The notes: generated by a model not told the origin, from the letters alone. Positions 1 to 8,496 are shown, numbered from the stretch's first letter. The stretch: DNA of 64,000 nt from Bradyrhizobium sp. 195 (GCF_023101665.1 NZ_CP082161.1:4898001-4962000), one strand, 5' to 3'. Translations and numbers: made by a program.

Positions 1-325
1 CGGCAAACGCCATGGCGGTGAATATGAGTTGCAGCGTCGGCCATGCCCGCTTGGCAATCATGCTTGTGACAGGCTCGTGCGTCCGGAACGAGGTCCCGAA
101 ATCGCCGCTCGCGAGCTTGGCAATGTAGACGCCGAAACGCACATAGACGGGGTCGTCGAGGCCGAGCTGCTTTTTCATGCGCAGCTCGACCTGCGGATCT
201 GCATCATCACTCATGCTCGAAGCGATGCTGCCGGGAACGACGCTGAACAGCACGAAGACCAGCAGCACGACGGCGAGCACGGTCGGAATGGTCTGCAGGA
301 GTCGACGGAACAGGAACGAGAGCAT
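1..325 (-). CDS. ABC transporter permease, DppB/OppB type (partial, runs off the left edge)
   Basis: This is the N-terminal 108 or so residues of a dipeptide/oligopeptide/nickel ABC permease; the rest lies beyond the window. The first transmembrane helix follows an Arg-rich start (LFRRLLQTIPTVLAV). The family-typical soluble part follows, with a QLGLDDPVYVRF stretch and a GDFGTSFRTHEPV segment like those of DppB proteins. The ATG at 325 has an AGAGG-type ribosome site about 10 bases upstream; a GTG at 331 is an alternative. It lies 60 bp behind the substrate-binding protein gene on the same strand, so the two probably form one transport operon importing a peptide-like solute through the inner membrane. 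Confidence 0.85.
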   Translation of the reverse strand, partial: MLSFLFRRLLQTIPTVLAVVLLVFVLFSVVPGSIASSMSDDADPQVELRMKKQLGLDDPVYVRFGVYIAKLASGDFGTSFRTHEPVTSMIAKRAWPTLQLIFTAMAFA

Positions 326-341
326 CGGCACTTTTCCTCTC

Positions 342-370
342 TCCCTCCATCACATGATGCGATGGAGGGA
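342..370 (-). promoter_or_regulatory. Intergenic hairpin between binding-protein and permease genes
   Basis: A perfect 10-bp inverted repeat (TCCCTCCATC at 342-351, GATGGAGGGA at 361-370) has a 9-base loop and no T-run. It sits just after the binding-protein stop and before the permease start. Hairpins here often stabilise the upstream mRNA or reduce read-through, so that binding protein exceeds permease. That role is inferred. Confidence 0.5.
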
Positions 371-385
371 GCGCGACAGCGCGTG

Positions 386-1975
386 TCACTTCGCGGGCGA
401 GGTCTCGTCGACCCAGAGGTCCTCGACGTTCTGATGGGTCAGCTCCGTCGCATTCAACTGAACGCCCTTGAGCCACGGCTGCACCGCCATGACCGCCTTG
501 TTGTAGTTGAAGAACCAGACCGGCGCCTCCTCATAGAGCAGCGCATTGGCCTTTTGCAGCAGCTGGATGCGCTTGGCGGGATCGTCGGCCTGCCCGGCCT
601 CGTCGACGATCTTGTCGAAGTCGGCGTTCTTGAAGGTCGTGTAGTTGCAGGCCGGCTGCGGCGTCGACGAGTGGAAGCATTTGAGCGCGGCCTGCGGATC
701 CGGCCCGCTCGCCTGGGAATAGATGAAAGCCTGGTAGTCGCCGCTGCGAACCACCTCCGCCAGCACCGCGGTCTCGACCTGCTTGACCTTGGCCTTGATG
801 CCCACCTTGTCCAGCATCGGGATGACGGCCGAGACGATCGGCAGGCCCCAGCTTTCATTCTGGCTGGTGGTCCATTCAAATTCGAAGCCGTTGGGATAGC
901 CCGCCTCGGCGAGCAGTTGCTTGGCCTTGGCGGGATCGTAGGGGTACGGCTTCATCGCCTTGTCGTAGGCCGGAGCGGTCAGCGGCAGCCAGCTGGTGGC
1001 GCGGTAGGCCTTGCCCTTGACTAGCTTGGTGATGATCAAATCGGTGTCGATCGCGTAGTTGATGGCCTGCCGGACGCGCTTATCGGCGAACGGCTTGAAC
1101 GAGGGATTCATGCCCATGTAGCGCGTGAAGACCTCGGCGACCTCGACGATGGTGCCCTTGAGGGCGGCGTCGGATTGATAGGCGACGTATTGCGCCGGCC
1201 CCAGCACCGAGGTGTCGATCTCCTTGTTGCGGAAGGCAACATCGCGGGCCGCGGCTTCGCCCATGACGGACACGACGATCTTGTCGGCATAGGGCTTGCC
1301 GGGCTTGTAGAACCGGTCCCACCGCTCCAGCACGATGCGCGATCCCGGCACGTGCTCGACGAATTTGAACGGTCCGAGACCGATCGGCTTCTGGATGAAG
1401 CTTTCCTTGGCGCCCTCGTCGGCGGGATAGATCGAGGTCAGCGCGGTGAAGAAGTAAAAGCCGGGATCGACCTTCTCTGTCAGCTTCATTTCGAGGGTGA
1501 AATCGTCGATCTTCTTCAGGCCGGAGATCTCCTTGGCCTGGCCCTTCTCGACCGCGGCCGCGCCCTCGATCACGCGGACGAAACGCGCACCGGGAAAGGC
1601 CTTGGTGCCGTCCATGATGCGGGTGTAGGACCAGATGACGTCGTCAGCCGTCATCTTACGGCCATTGTGGAAATAGGCGTCGTCGCGCAGCTTGAAGGTG
1701 TGAACGAGACCGCCACCCGAGACGGCATCCTCCTTGGCCAGTTCCAGAACCGGTTTGCCTTCCGCCGAATTCCAGACGTAGAGCGAGCGATGCAGCGCCT
1801 TGGCGTAGATCTCGTCCTGGGCGCGCTGCGTGGTGTGAATGTCGAGACTCGTGAAGCTCGAACCGTAGGGCGCGGTCATGCGGATGGTTCCGCCCTTGCG
1901 TGGAGTCTGGGCCTCCGCCGATCCGGCGAGCGCCAGTCCCAAACCAGCGACGATCGCAATCATCCTGAACATCAT
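386..1975 (-). CDS. ABC transporter substrate-binding protein, family 5 (peptide/nickel type)
   Basis: This 529-aa periplasmic binding protein belongs to the SBP_bac_5 (DppA/OppA) family. A cleavable signal peptide is clear at the N terminus (hydrophobic IAIVAGLGLALAGSAEA, cleavage near AEA-QT). Family features follow in order: GGTIRMTAPYG, LDIHTTQRAQDEIY, the LRDDAYFHNGRKMTADDV segment, GLGPFKFVEHVPGS, and a C-terminal YPYDPAKAKQLLAEAGYPNG block. It delivers solute to the inner-membrane permease encoded downstream. The substrate cannot be told from sequence; dipeptides, oligopeptides or opine-like compounds are all possible. Confidence 0.9.
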   Translation of the reverse strand: MMFRMIAIVAGLGLALAGSAEAQTPRKGGTIRMTAPYGSSFTSLDIHTTQRAQDEIYAKALHRSLYVWNSAEGKPVLELAKEDAVSGGGLVHTFKLRDDAYFHNGRKMTADDVIWSYTRIMDGTKAFPGARFVRVIEGAAAVEKGQAKEISGLKKIDDFTLEMKLTEKVDPGFYFFTALTSIYPADEGAKESFIQKPIGLGPFKFVEHVPGSRIVLERWDRFYKPGKPYADKIVVSVMGEAAARDVAFRNKEIDTSVLGPAQYVAYQSDAALKGTIVEVAEVFTRYMGMNPSFKPFADKRVRQAINYAIDTDLIITKLVKGKAYRATSWLPLTAPAYDKAMKPYPYDPAKAKQLLAEAGYPNGFEFEWTTSQNESWGLPIVSAVIPMLDKVGIKAKVKQVETAVLAEVVRSGDYQAFIYSQASGPDPQAALKCFHSSTPQPACNYTTFKNADFDKIVDEAGQADDPAKRIQLLQKANALLYEEAPVWFFNYNKAVMAVQPWLKGVQLNATELTHQNVEDLWVDETSPAK

Positions 1976-2262
1976 GAGTCCCCCAACAACGCAGGTGCAT
2001 GCCGATTAGAGATTTGATCATTCGCAGCCCGTCGAATGCAAGCTTCGTTTTTGCTGACGACCAATGTCGGTTCCGGGAGGGCGCGTTTTCAACGAGGAGA
2101 CCTCCGAGACCGGGTTGCATCCCGCAGCGATCCAAGCCGCCGATTGACGCGGTGCGTCATCAGGCGGCCGGGACCCGTGAACATTCGTCGCGGTCGACGC
2201 GACCAAGCTCTGGATCGTTACCTGAGCCTCAGGAATCGCGAAAAACAGGGATCGCGGGAAAA

Positions 2263-3147
2263 ATGAAACGCCGAAAGCTAGGTATCCTGCTCGCCGGCAG
2301 TCTAGTCGCCGCAACGGCGGCGATGGCGATCCCGGTCACGCCGGACCCTGTCCGCGACCGCCCGACGAACACCATCCATATCAACTGGTCCCACACCACG
2401 CGGTCCAACGGATATGTCGACGATACATGGTGGGCGCTCAGGGACCGTTGCGCCCCGGACAATCTTGGCGAGCGCCTGCTCTGCGATGCCATCGGACTGT
2501 TGGCAGGGGCCGCCAGCCGGACGTTCGAAGCCAAAATGTCCGACGACGTGGGCCTGCCGCTTGCCGACCGCTGGGGCCTGATGACCGCGAAGAATTCACC
2601 CTTCATCAGGTCGGCTCACGTCGAGACGCCGCTCGGTCTCGAGGCCGTGCTCGGCTTCTATCGCGCCGCACTCGAACAACGCGGCTGGACTGAAAACGAC
2701 GGCGCGGTCGTCGAGGCTGACAGGGCCGTCGTCGCCTTCACAACGTCAGATGGGCCGGGGCTGCTCCGGCTTCGCCGTCAGAACAACATGACGATTGCCG
2801 ACCTGTCGCTGCGCAAGCTGCTGGCCGCCACGTCCGGCATCCGGCCGGCGCCGGACCGAGTGATGTTGTTGGTCGGCAACAAGACGGATGAAGCGGCCGA
2901 CATCACCGTCAATGAGCGAACCATCAGACTGGAGGCTCGCGCCGGAGAGGACCTGACGGCCTCCGACGCCGCCGCGGCCAAGCTGCCTGATAACCAGAAG
3001 ATCGATCTGCCGCCGGGCAGGTACAAGGTCACCCTCAAGCTCGAAGGCAGCGCGGCGCAGCAGCGCGAGTTCGAGGTCGCGGCCGACGAGACCTGGGGCC
3101 TCCTGGTCGGTCCCGATGGGGCCCCGCTTCCGTTGCGGCTGTATTGA
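2263..3147 (+). CDS. Hypothetical exported protein
   Basis: A 294-aa protein of unknown function. It starts with an export signal (MKRRKLGILLAGSLVAATAA, then AMA), so it is probably periplasmic. The middle holds a pattern seen in proteins that score a residual signal (ETPLGLEAVLGFYRAALEQRGW), and the C-terminal 100 residues look like a beta-rich domain (INERTIRLEA, DLPPGRYKVTLKLEG). I chose the ATG at 2263 because the signal peptide begins there; the frame is open back to 1999 but that part is not signal-like. It diverges from the upstream binding-protein gene. I do not recognise the family. Confidence 0.7.
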   Translation: MKRRKLGILLAGSLVAATAAMAIPVTPDPVRDRPTNTIHINWSHTTRSNGYVDDTWWALRDRCAPDNLGERLLCDAIGLLAGAASRTFEAKMSDDVGLPLADRWGLMTAKNSPFIRSAHVETPLGLEAVLGFYRAALEQRGWTENDGAVVEADRAVVAFTTSDGPGLLRLRRQNNMTIADLSLRKLLAATSGIRPAPDRVMLLVGNKTDEAADITVNERTIRLEARAGEDLTASDAAAAKLPDNQKIDLPPGRYKVTLKLEGSAAQQREFEVAADETWGLLVGPDGAPLPLRLY

Positions 3148-3165
3148 GGGCGCCTTTCTTCCCCC

Positions 3166-3252
3166 CGTCATTGCGAGGAGCACTTGCGACGAAGCAATCC
3201 AGACTCTTTCCGCGGTGGCAGTCTGGATTGCTTCGCTGCGCTCGCAATGACG
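3166..3252. repeat. Interspersed palindromic repeat, copy 1
   Basis: An 87-bp imperfect palindrome whose arms begin CGTCATTGCGAG and end CTCGCAATGACG, with inner arms GAAGCAATCCAGA and TCTGGATTGCTTC around a TCTTTCCGCGG centre. The same element occurs at 5991-6070. It lies between two genes (a rightward stop and a leftward stop), where it can fold into a long hairpin and act as a bidirectional terminator or mRNA stabiliser. Dispersed palindromes of this kind are common in Bradyrhizobium and Rhodopseudomonas. Confidence 0.9.
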
Positions 3253-3280
3253 GAGTGTGGGTACGCCTCTCACGACGTCT

Positions 3281-4570
3281 TCAGCCAGACAGTTCCGGCT
3301 GCCAATCGCGCAATTTTCGCGCGGCGCCCGTGACGTCAGCGATCGTCCGAAACGTCCCCGCCTCCACCATCATCGCCCGCGCCAACCGCACGGCGCGCGC
3401 CTCGCTGACAGCGCGCGTCTTCGGATCCTCGATCAGCTCGAAATCGATGTTGTGGGCGAGGCCGAAGATGCGGCGGACGATCTTTGCGGCGGCGAAGCCG
3501 ACGGCATCCGTGAACAGGCGCTGCATGTAGGCCTGCCGCTCGGCCTCCAGGCGCGCGGCGCCCTTCTCGCCGGCGAAGAGCGAGACCGGATAGGCATCGC
3601 CCGCGGCGCCCGCGCGCCAGAGGTCGAGGAATTTGCGGGAAAACTCGTTCCAGACCTGCTCGACCGTCTCCAGCACCCAGGCCTCGAATGCGGCCCGCCC
3701 GCCCGGCGCGCGCTCGTGGCCACTCGATGCAAAATAGGCCATCAAGAGGTTGGCGAGCAGGGCGCCGACGTCGAACCCCATTGGGCCATAGAACGCGAAT
3801 TCGGGATCGATCACCCGCGTCTGGCTGTCCGTGACCATGATCGATCCGGTGTGGAGGTCGCCGTGCAGCAGCGCCTCGGGGCTTGCCATGAACTTCAGCT
3901 TGAGCCGGGAGATCGCGACATGCAGCTCCATATCATCACGCAGGCTTGCGGCGAGCGCATCGAGATATGGCGCGGTCCAGCGGTTTTGTTCGGCGATGCG
4001 GTAGGGATCGGTGAAGATCAAATCCTCGGTGATCTTGCAGAGCGCATGGTTGCCGGCGAAAGCCGCGATGCCCTCCTTCTTCTCGGCCGCGGACAGCGCG
4101 AGGTCGGAGGTGAAGAACAGCGTTCGCGCCATGAACGTGGAGATATCACCGACGAAGCCGGGATATTGCGTGCCCGCGACCAGCCCCTTGCGCATGATGA
4201 TGTGGGGCTTGAGCAGTTCCATCACCGTCAGCGCGAGACTTTCGCTGTGATGCAGCAAGGCCGGCACAAGGCCGGGGGCGAGCTGGGCCTGCTTCGACAG
4301 CGCCAGATATTCGTAATGGGCCCGCGATAGCGGCAACGGCCAGCTCTCGCCGACGAGGCGGACATAGGGCAGCGCCTGCTTGACGGCGACGCCGCCGCTC
4401 GCGCCCTTGACGATGAAGACGAGGTTGAGGTTGCCGTCGCCGACTTCGGTGATCCCCCAGCCGGACGGCTCGCCGCCGAGCAGCGCGGCGATATCGGGCA
4501 GGCCCGCGAGGTAGTCCCGCAAAGCCGCTTCCTGCAAAATCCGATAGTCCCCCGTCCAGCTCCCGGTCAT
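3281..4570 (-). CDS. mtnK: S-methyl-5-thioribose kinase
   Basis: This 429-aa cytoplasmic kinase phosphorylates 5-methylthioribose to 5-methylthioribose-1-phosphate in methionine salvage. It has the choline-kinase-like fold. The glycine-rich ATP loop region is EVGDGNLNLVFIV, the catalytic loop is LLHGDLHTGSIMVT and the metal-binding motif is IDPEFAFYGPMGFD, all in the order and form specific to MtnK. The ATG at 4570 gives a usual MtnK length and follows a GAGGTGGGA ribosome site; the frame is open to 4669 but that extension runs into a remnant of another gene. No other salvage genes (mtnA, mtnB) are next to it. Confidence 0.93.
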   Translation of the reverse strand: MTGSWTGDYRILQEAALRDYLAGLPDIAALLGGEPSGWGITEVGDGNLNLVFIVKGASGGVAVKQALPYVRLVGESWPLPLSRAHYEYLALSKQAQLAPGLVPALLHHSESLALTVMELLKPHIIMRKGLVAGTQYPGFVGDISTFMARTLFFTSDLALSAAEKKEGIAAFAGNHALCKITEDLIFTDPYRIAEQNRWTAPYLDALAASLRDDMELHVAISRLKLKFMASPEALLHGDLHTGSIMVTDSQTRVIDPEFAFYGPMGFDVGALLANLLMAYFASSGHERAPGGRAAFEAWVLETVEQVWNEFSRKFLDLWRAGAAGDAYPVSLFAGEKGAARLEAERQAYMQRLFTDAVGFAAAKIVRRIFGLAHNIDFELIEDPKTRAVSEARAVRLARAMMVEAGTFRTIADVTGAARKLRDWQPELSG

Positions 4571-4616
4571 GGCGATCCCATCCCACCTCTGGGCCGGATC
4601 ATTTCTCCCGATGCTG

Positions 4617-4683
4617 GGAAGCTCGAGCCGATCGCGGCCATTCTTTGATCGGATCGTAATCGCAATCAATGCAGTCTGCCACC
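4617..4683 (-). pseudogene. Remnant of a duplicated 3' gene end (copy of 5616-5683)
   Basis: About 67 bp upstream of mtnK matches the last codons of the membrane-anchored gene at 5602-5949. Both read GGAAGCTCGAGCCGAT, then GGCC, then TTGATCGGATCGTAATC, then CAAT and TGCCAC-like bases with scattered changes and a one-base deletion here. The translated remnant still reads CDYDPIK. No start or upstream part is present, so this is a decayed fragment left by a local duplication or recombination. Confidence 0.6.
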
Positions 4684-4786
4684 CGGCGCTTTTGGCTGTG
4701 CCGGTGAACAGGGAGACGGACGCAAGGTCGTGAGTATCGGGCGGCCAACTGGGACGCTTGGTCGCCAGCCCACGACCTGCCGACTA

Positions 4787-4811
4787 GGAACACAAGCGGG
4801 CCGAGACGGTT
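4787..4811 (+). promoter_or_regulatory. Possible EcfG-type general-stress promoter
   Basis: GGAAC (4787-4791) is followed by CGGTT (4807-4811), close to the alphaproteobacterial EcfG pattern GGAAC-N16/17-CGTT but with one mismatch in the -10. It lies 33-57 bp upstream of the YidB-like gene, and the next gene is a stress-type membrane protein, which fits. This is weak evidence. Confidence 0.3.
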
Positions 4812-4843
4812 TTTGCTTTTGTGAACCTTTGAAGGAGCTGCCC

Positions 4844-5293
4844 ATGAGCCGCGGAATGCCCTCCATGACTGCCCTTTTGGCGATGCTGGCCATCGCCGGA
4901 TATCAGAACCGCGATAAACTGGCAGAGCTGCTGAAAGGCGCGGGCGCCGGCTCGTCCGCTGGCGGCCAGCAGCCGCCTGGAGGCGTGCTCGGCAATCTCG
5001 GCGGCATGCTCGGCGCGGGCGGAATCGGTGGCCTGCTCAATGGCGGAATTGGCGAGCTCCTGGAGCGGTTTAACCAGAATGGGCAGGGCGAGATTGCCGA
5101 TTCATGGGTGAAGCCTGGCCCCAATAAGGAAATATCTTCGCCGGAGCTCAAGCAAGCCATCGGCAGCGATGTCCTCGAGAAGCTCGCCCAGCAGACCGGG
5201 CTTTCTCAAGACGAGATCGTCACACGTCTATCCCGTGAGCTTCCTACTGCCATCGACAAATACACGCCGGATGGACGTCTGCCCAACGCCTAG
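4844..5293 (+). CDS. YidB-like DUF937 family protein
   Basis: A 149-aa protein with the DUF937/YidB layout: a short N-terminal helix (MTALLAMLAIAGYQNRDKLAELL), a Gly/Ala/Gln-rich linker, a GGLLNGGIGELLERFNQ segment, then the conserved core with ADSWVKPGPNKEIS, the helix IGSDVLEKLAQQTGLSQDEI and LSRELPTAIDKYTPDGRLP. Function is unknown; homologues are common and often stress-linked. The ATG at 4844 is set by an AAGGAG ribosome site at 4832-4837; upstream codons in the frame are not conserved-looking. It is followed by a GlsB-like gene on the same strand. Confidence 0.85.
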   Translation: MSRGMPSMTALLAMLAIAGYQNRDKLAELLKGAGAGSSAGGQQPPGGVLGNLGGMLGAGGIGGLLNGGIGELLERFNQNGQGEIADSWVKPGPNKEISSPELKQAIGSDVLEKLAQQTGLSQDEIVTRLSRELPTAIDKYTPDGRLPNA

Positions 5294-5323
5294 CTGCAAC
5301 GGCTATTCAGAAGAGGTGTAAAC

Positions 5324-5587
5324 ATGAGCCTTCTTTGGACCATCATCATCGGCTTTCTCGCCGGCGTGATCGCCAAATTCATCATGCCGGGCGACAATGA
5401 ACCGTCCGGCTTCATCCTGACGACCATTCTCGGCATCGTCGGCGCCTTCGTTGCTTCCTACCTCGGGCAAGCGCTGGGCTGGTATCGCCCTGGCGAAGGG
5501 GCCGGCCTGATCGGTGCCGTGGTCGGCGCGATCGTCGTGCTGTTCGTCTACGGTCTCGTCGCCGGCCGGCAACGCCGCGCGATCTAG
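5324..5587 (+). CDS. GlsB/YeaQ/YmgE family stress-response membrane protein
   Basis: An 87-aa inner-membrane protein of the transglycosylase-associated protein family. Three hydrophobic segments are visible (LLWTIIIGFLAGVIAKFI, FILTTILGIVGAFVASYLG, GLIGAVVGAIVVLFVYGLVA), with the family motif GFLAGVIAKFIMPG near the start and a short basic tail RQRRAI. Homologues are induced by stress; a biochemical role is not established. An AGAGG ribosome site precedes the ATG. It lies 30 bp after the YidB-like gene, so the two are probably co-transcribed. Confidence 0.88.
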   Translation: MSLLWTIIIGFLAGVIAKFIMPGDNEPSGFILTTILGIVGAFVASYLGQALGWYRPGEGAGLIGAVVGAIVVLFVYGLVAGRQRRAI

Positions 5588-5601
5588 GCTCGCGCGGATC
5601 G

Positions 5602-5949
5602 TTACTCCCGCTCCAGGAAGCTCGAGCCGATCTCGGCCTTTCTTTTGATCGGATCGTAATCACAATAAACGAGGTCCGCCACCAGCGTGTAGCTGGCGCT
5701 GACGGTGTATTTGTCTGTCTTGACCGAGTTCAGTCCGATCACCGAGGTGCTCTTGCCGCCGTTCCACTTGAACGGCGTCGAGCTCTTGGCCTGCTCGCAG
5801 GCCATCACGGCTTCGTTGAAGACATAGCCCTCGACGAACGCCTTCAGCGTCCGCACCTGCACCGCCATCTTCCACTCGACATAGCCGATGGTGCCGAGAC
5901 CGGCGACGATCAGCACCAGAAGCGCAATGACGATGCGTTGAAAAGTCAT
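5602..5949 (-). CDS. Hypothetical membrane-anchored protein
   Basis: A 115-aa protein with one N-terminal membrane helix (IVIALLVLIVAGLGTIGYV) and a soluble, probably periplasmic domain with two cysteines (AVMACEQAK, LVYCDYDPIK). It is convergent with the GlsB-like gene, with 14 bp between stops. The family is not recognised. The last 25 or so codons are duplicated as a decayed fragment upstream of mtnK (4617-4683). Confidence 0.65.
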   Translation of the reverse strand: MTFQRIVIALLVLIVAGLGTIGYVEWKMAVQVRTLKAFVEGYVFNEAVMACEQAKSSTPFKWNGGKSTSVIGLNSVKTDKYTVSASYTLVADLVYCDYDPIKRKAEIGSSFLERE

Positions 5950-5990
5950 TCGTGTCCCCTAACTTTGTTTCAATATGCAAACTATCTCGG

Positions 5991-6070
5991 CGTCATTGCG
6001 AGCGCAGCGAAGCAATCCAGAATCTTTCCGCGGCGGGACACTGGATTGCTTCGCTGCGCTCGCAATGACG
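5991..6070. repeat. Interspersed palindromic repeat, copy 2
   Basis: An 80-bp palindrome with arms CGTCATTGCGAGCGCAGCG and CGCTGCGCTCGCAATGACG and inner arms AAGCAATCCAG and CTGGATTGCTT. It is nearly identical to copy 1 at 3166-3252, with the same TCTTTCCGCGG centre. It lies between two leftward genes, downstream of the DUF1467 stop, where it may end or protect the long nuo-rnj transcript. Confidence 0.9.
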
Positions 6071-6123
6071 AACTTGGTCGAGAGCCTTAGTCTATCGCCT
6101 TTCGTCGCGATCGGCTCGAACTC

Positions 6124-6399
6124 TCAGAACGGCATGCCCATCATCTTCGACAGGCGCTCGATCGAGAGATAGCCGGCGTGATAGGCGGCGAGGCCCAGGC
6201 CATAGATGATCGCCGAGATGATCGTGGTCCAGATCAGCTTGCCGCCCATCCGGGTCAGGATCGGGGCGCCGGGGTCGGTGCCGGGCGCGCCGACGCCGTC
6301 CTCGTGCTGGCTGCGCACGCCGAACGGCAGCGTCACGAACAGCGCGACCCACCAGATGACAAAGTAGATCGCAATCGCGGTCGATATCTGGATGGCCAT
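6124..6399 (-). CDS. DUF1467 family membrane protein
   Basis: A 91-aa protein with two membrane helices (AIYFVIWWVALFVTLPFGV and LIWTTIISAIIYGLGLAAY) joined by a polar loop with the family-typical RSQHEDGV and PGTDPGAP motifs. Function is unknown. In many alphaproteobacteria this gene follows the methylmalonyl-CoA epimerase gene, as here (9-bp gap). It is the last gene of the long leftward cluster. Confidence 0.88.
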   Translation of the reverse strand: MAIQISTAIAIYFVIWWVALFVTLPFGVRSQHEDGVGAPGTDPGAPILTRMGGKLIWTTIISAIIYGLGLAAYHAGYLSIERLSKMMGMPF

Positions 6400-6408
6400 G
6401 GGACGGCC

Positions 6409-6813
6409 TTATGCCTGCTCGATTTCGACCAGCGCGCCGGAAAAATCCTTCGGGTGCAGGAACAGCACCGGCTTGCCGTGGGCACCGATCTTCGGCACGC
6501 CGTCGCCGAGCACGCGGGCGCCCTCCTTCACCAGCGTGTCGCGCGAGGCGATGATGTCGACGACCTCGTAGCAGACGTGGTGGATGCCGCCGTCCGGGTT
6601 ACGCTCGACGAACTTTGCGATCGGCGAAGCCTCGCCGAGCGGCTCGATGAACTCGATCTTGGTGTTGGGGAGCGTGGCGAACACGGTGATGACGCCGTGC
6701 TCGGGCAACGGCACGGCTTCCGAGATCTGGGCCCCAAATGCGGCGCCATAGATCCTGGCAGCCTTGACGGCATCCTTGGTCGCGATCGCGACATGGTTGA
6801 GCCGGCCCAGCAT
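6409..6813 (-). CDS. mce: Methylmalonyl-CoA epimerase
   Basis: This 134-aa cytosolic enzyme of the vicinal-oxygen-chelate (glyoxalase) fold interconverts the two epimers of methylmalonyl-CoA, on the route from propionyl-CoA to succinyl-CoA. Two beta-alpha-beta repeats are visible. Metal ligands fit the usual positions: His in RLNHVAIAT, Glu in TKIEFIEPL, His in GGIHHVCYEV, and Glu in GALVEIEQA at the C terminus. The length matches the family. It sits 12 bp behind rnj and 9 bp before the DUF1467 gene. Confidence 0.92.
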   Translation of the reverse strand: MLGRLNHVAIATKDAVKAARIYGAAFGAQISEAVPLPEHGVITVFATLPNTKIEFIEPLGEASPIAKFVERNPDGGIHHVCYEVVDIIASRDTLVKEGARVLGDGVPKIGAHGKPVLFLHPKDFSGALVEIEQA

Positions 6814-6825
6814 GGTTCTCTCCCG

Positions 6826-8496
6826 TTAGACTGTCAGTACATGTACCAGACAGGGGGGCTTCTTGCCCCAATGTTCGTTGATGACGGCCCGGACAGCGCG
6901 TCGCACCGACTCGGCGAGAGCGTCCGCATCGCGGCGGCGCGCCTTCGGCAGTCCCTCGATCGTCGACATCACGGCATCGAAGACGATGTCGTCGAAGGGC
7001 TCGCCTGCCCGGTTCTTCTCGGGAATGCCGACCAGATCGACCTCGGGATCGTCGGCGAGCTCTCCCTGCTCCGTCATGGCGATGGCGACGAAGGCGCAGC
7101 CGGAGAAGGCCATCCGCCGCCGCTCGACCACGGCGCGCGACTTGGAATCCTCCAGGATCGTGCCGTCCTTGTAGAGACGGCCCGAGGGCACCTCGCCAAT
7201 AATGCCGGGATCGCCGGGGCCAAGCTTGACGAGATCGCCGTTGCGGCAGACCAGCACGCGCGGCACGCCGGCAGCGCGCGCCAGCTTGGCGTGCTCGTGC
7301 AGATGCAGGGCCTCGCCATGGACGGGGATCAAGAGCTGTGGCCTGGTCCAGGCGATCAGGTCGCGCAATTCGTCGCGGCGGGGATGGCCGGAGACGTGAA
7401 CCAGAGCATCGCGGTCGGTGATGATCTCGACGCCCTGGAGCACCAGATTGTTGATGATCGAGCCGACCGCCTTCTCGTTGCCCGGAATGGTGCGCGAGGA
7501 GAAGATGACGCTGTCGCCGCGATTGAGCGTGATCTCGGGGTGGTCGTCATTGGCGATGCGCGCCAGCGCGGCGCGCGGCTCGCCCTGGCTGCCGGTGCAG
7601 AGCGCCAGCACCTTGTCCTGCGGCAGGTGGCCGTAGATGTCGGGCGAGCGGAAATTCTGCACGCCGTCGAGATAGCCGGTCTCGCGCGCCACCTGAACCA
7701 CGCGCTCCATGGCGCGGCCGACCACGACGACCTCGCGGTCGGCGGCTCTCGCAGCGGCGGCCACAGCCTTGATGCGGGCGACGTTGGAGGCGAAGGTCGT
7801 CACCGCGACGCGGCCCTTGGCCGATTTCACGAGGTCGATGATGGTCCGGGCGACCTCGGCTTCCGAGGGCGAGCGGCCGTCGCGCACCGCGTTGGTGGAA
7901 TCGCCGATCAGGGCGAGAAGCCCCTCATCGCCCAGCTCGCGCAGCCGCTTCTCGTCGGTCGGACGTCCCAGGGTCGGGGTCGGGTCGATCTTCCAGTCGC
8001 CGGTGTGCAGCACCGTGCCGGCCGAGGTGTGGATCGCCAGCGCGTGCGCCTCGGGAATCGAATGTGCGACCGGGATGAATTCGACATTGAACGGGCCGAC
8101 ATCGATACGCCCGCCCGACGGCACCACCGTCACCGGGATCTTCGGCGCGTTGCGCTCGGCGGCGCATTTGGCCTCGAACAACGCGGCGCTGAACTGCGTC
8201 GCATAGATCGGGCATTTCAGCTTCGGCCACAGATCGATGATGGCGCCGAAATGGTCCTCATGGGCGTGGGTCAGCACCAGGCCCATCAGGTTCTTGCGTT
8301 CCTTCTCCAGGAAGCTGATGTCGGGCATGATCAGGTCGATACCCGGCAGATGCTCCTCGTCGCCGAAGGAAACGCCGAGATCGACCGCGAGCCAGGCGCG
8401 CTGCTGGCGGTTGCCGAGGCCGTAGATCGACAGGTTCATGCCGATCTCGCCAACGCCGCCGAGCGGCGCAAATACCAGTTCCTCGGGCTTCGCCAT
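6826..8496 (-). CDS. rnj: Ribonuclease J
   Basis: This metallo-beta-lactamase/beta-CASP ribonuclease (556 aa) matures and degrades RNA by endo- and 5'-3' exonuclease action. The first zinc motif is LTHAHEDHFGA; later ligands are in HSIPEAHAL and HTGDWKIDP. The beta-CASP part includes VTTFASNVARI, CTGSQGEPRAAL and HVSGHPRRDEL. The ATG at 8496 shares one base with the birA stop (TGATG); an in-frame GTG at 8499 is an alternative. The overlap implies translational coupling to birA. Confidence 0.94.
   Translation of the reverse strand: MAKPEELVFAPLGGVGEIGMNLSIYGLGNRQQRAWLAVDLGVSFGDEEHLPGIDLIMPDISFLEKERKNLMGLVLTHAHEDHFGAIIDLWPKLKCPIYATQFSAALFEAKCAAERNAPKIPVTVVPSGGRIDVGPFNVEFIPVAHSIPEAHALAIHTSAGTVLHTGDWKIDPTPTLGRPTDEKRLRELGDEGLLALIGDSTNAVRDGRSPSEAEVARTIIDLVKSAKGRVAVTTFASNVARIKAVAAAARAADREVVVVGRAMERVVQVARETGYLDGVQNFRSPDIYGHLPQDKVLALCTGSQGEPRAALARIANDDHPEITLNRGDSVIFSSRTIPGNEKAVGSIINNLVLQGVEIITDRDALVHVSGHPRRDELRDLIAWTRPQLLIPVHGEALHLHEHAKLARAAGVPRVLVCRNGDLVKLGPGDPGIIGEVPSGRLYKDGTILEDSKSRAVVERRRMAFSGCAFVAIAMTEQGELADDPEVDLVGIPEKNRAGEPFDDIVFDAVMSTIEGLPKARRRDADALAESVRRAVRAVINEHWGKKPPCLVHVLTV

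Noticed and set aside
1999..2262. N-terminal extension of the exported hypothetical protein
   Set aside because: The extra 88 codons precede a clear signal peptide, overlap the likely promoter space of the divergent binding-protein gene and show no conserved features.
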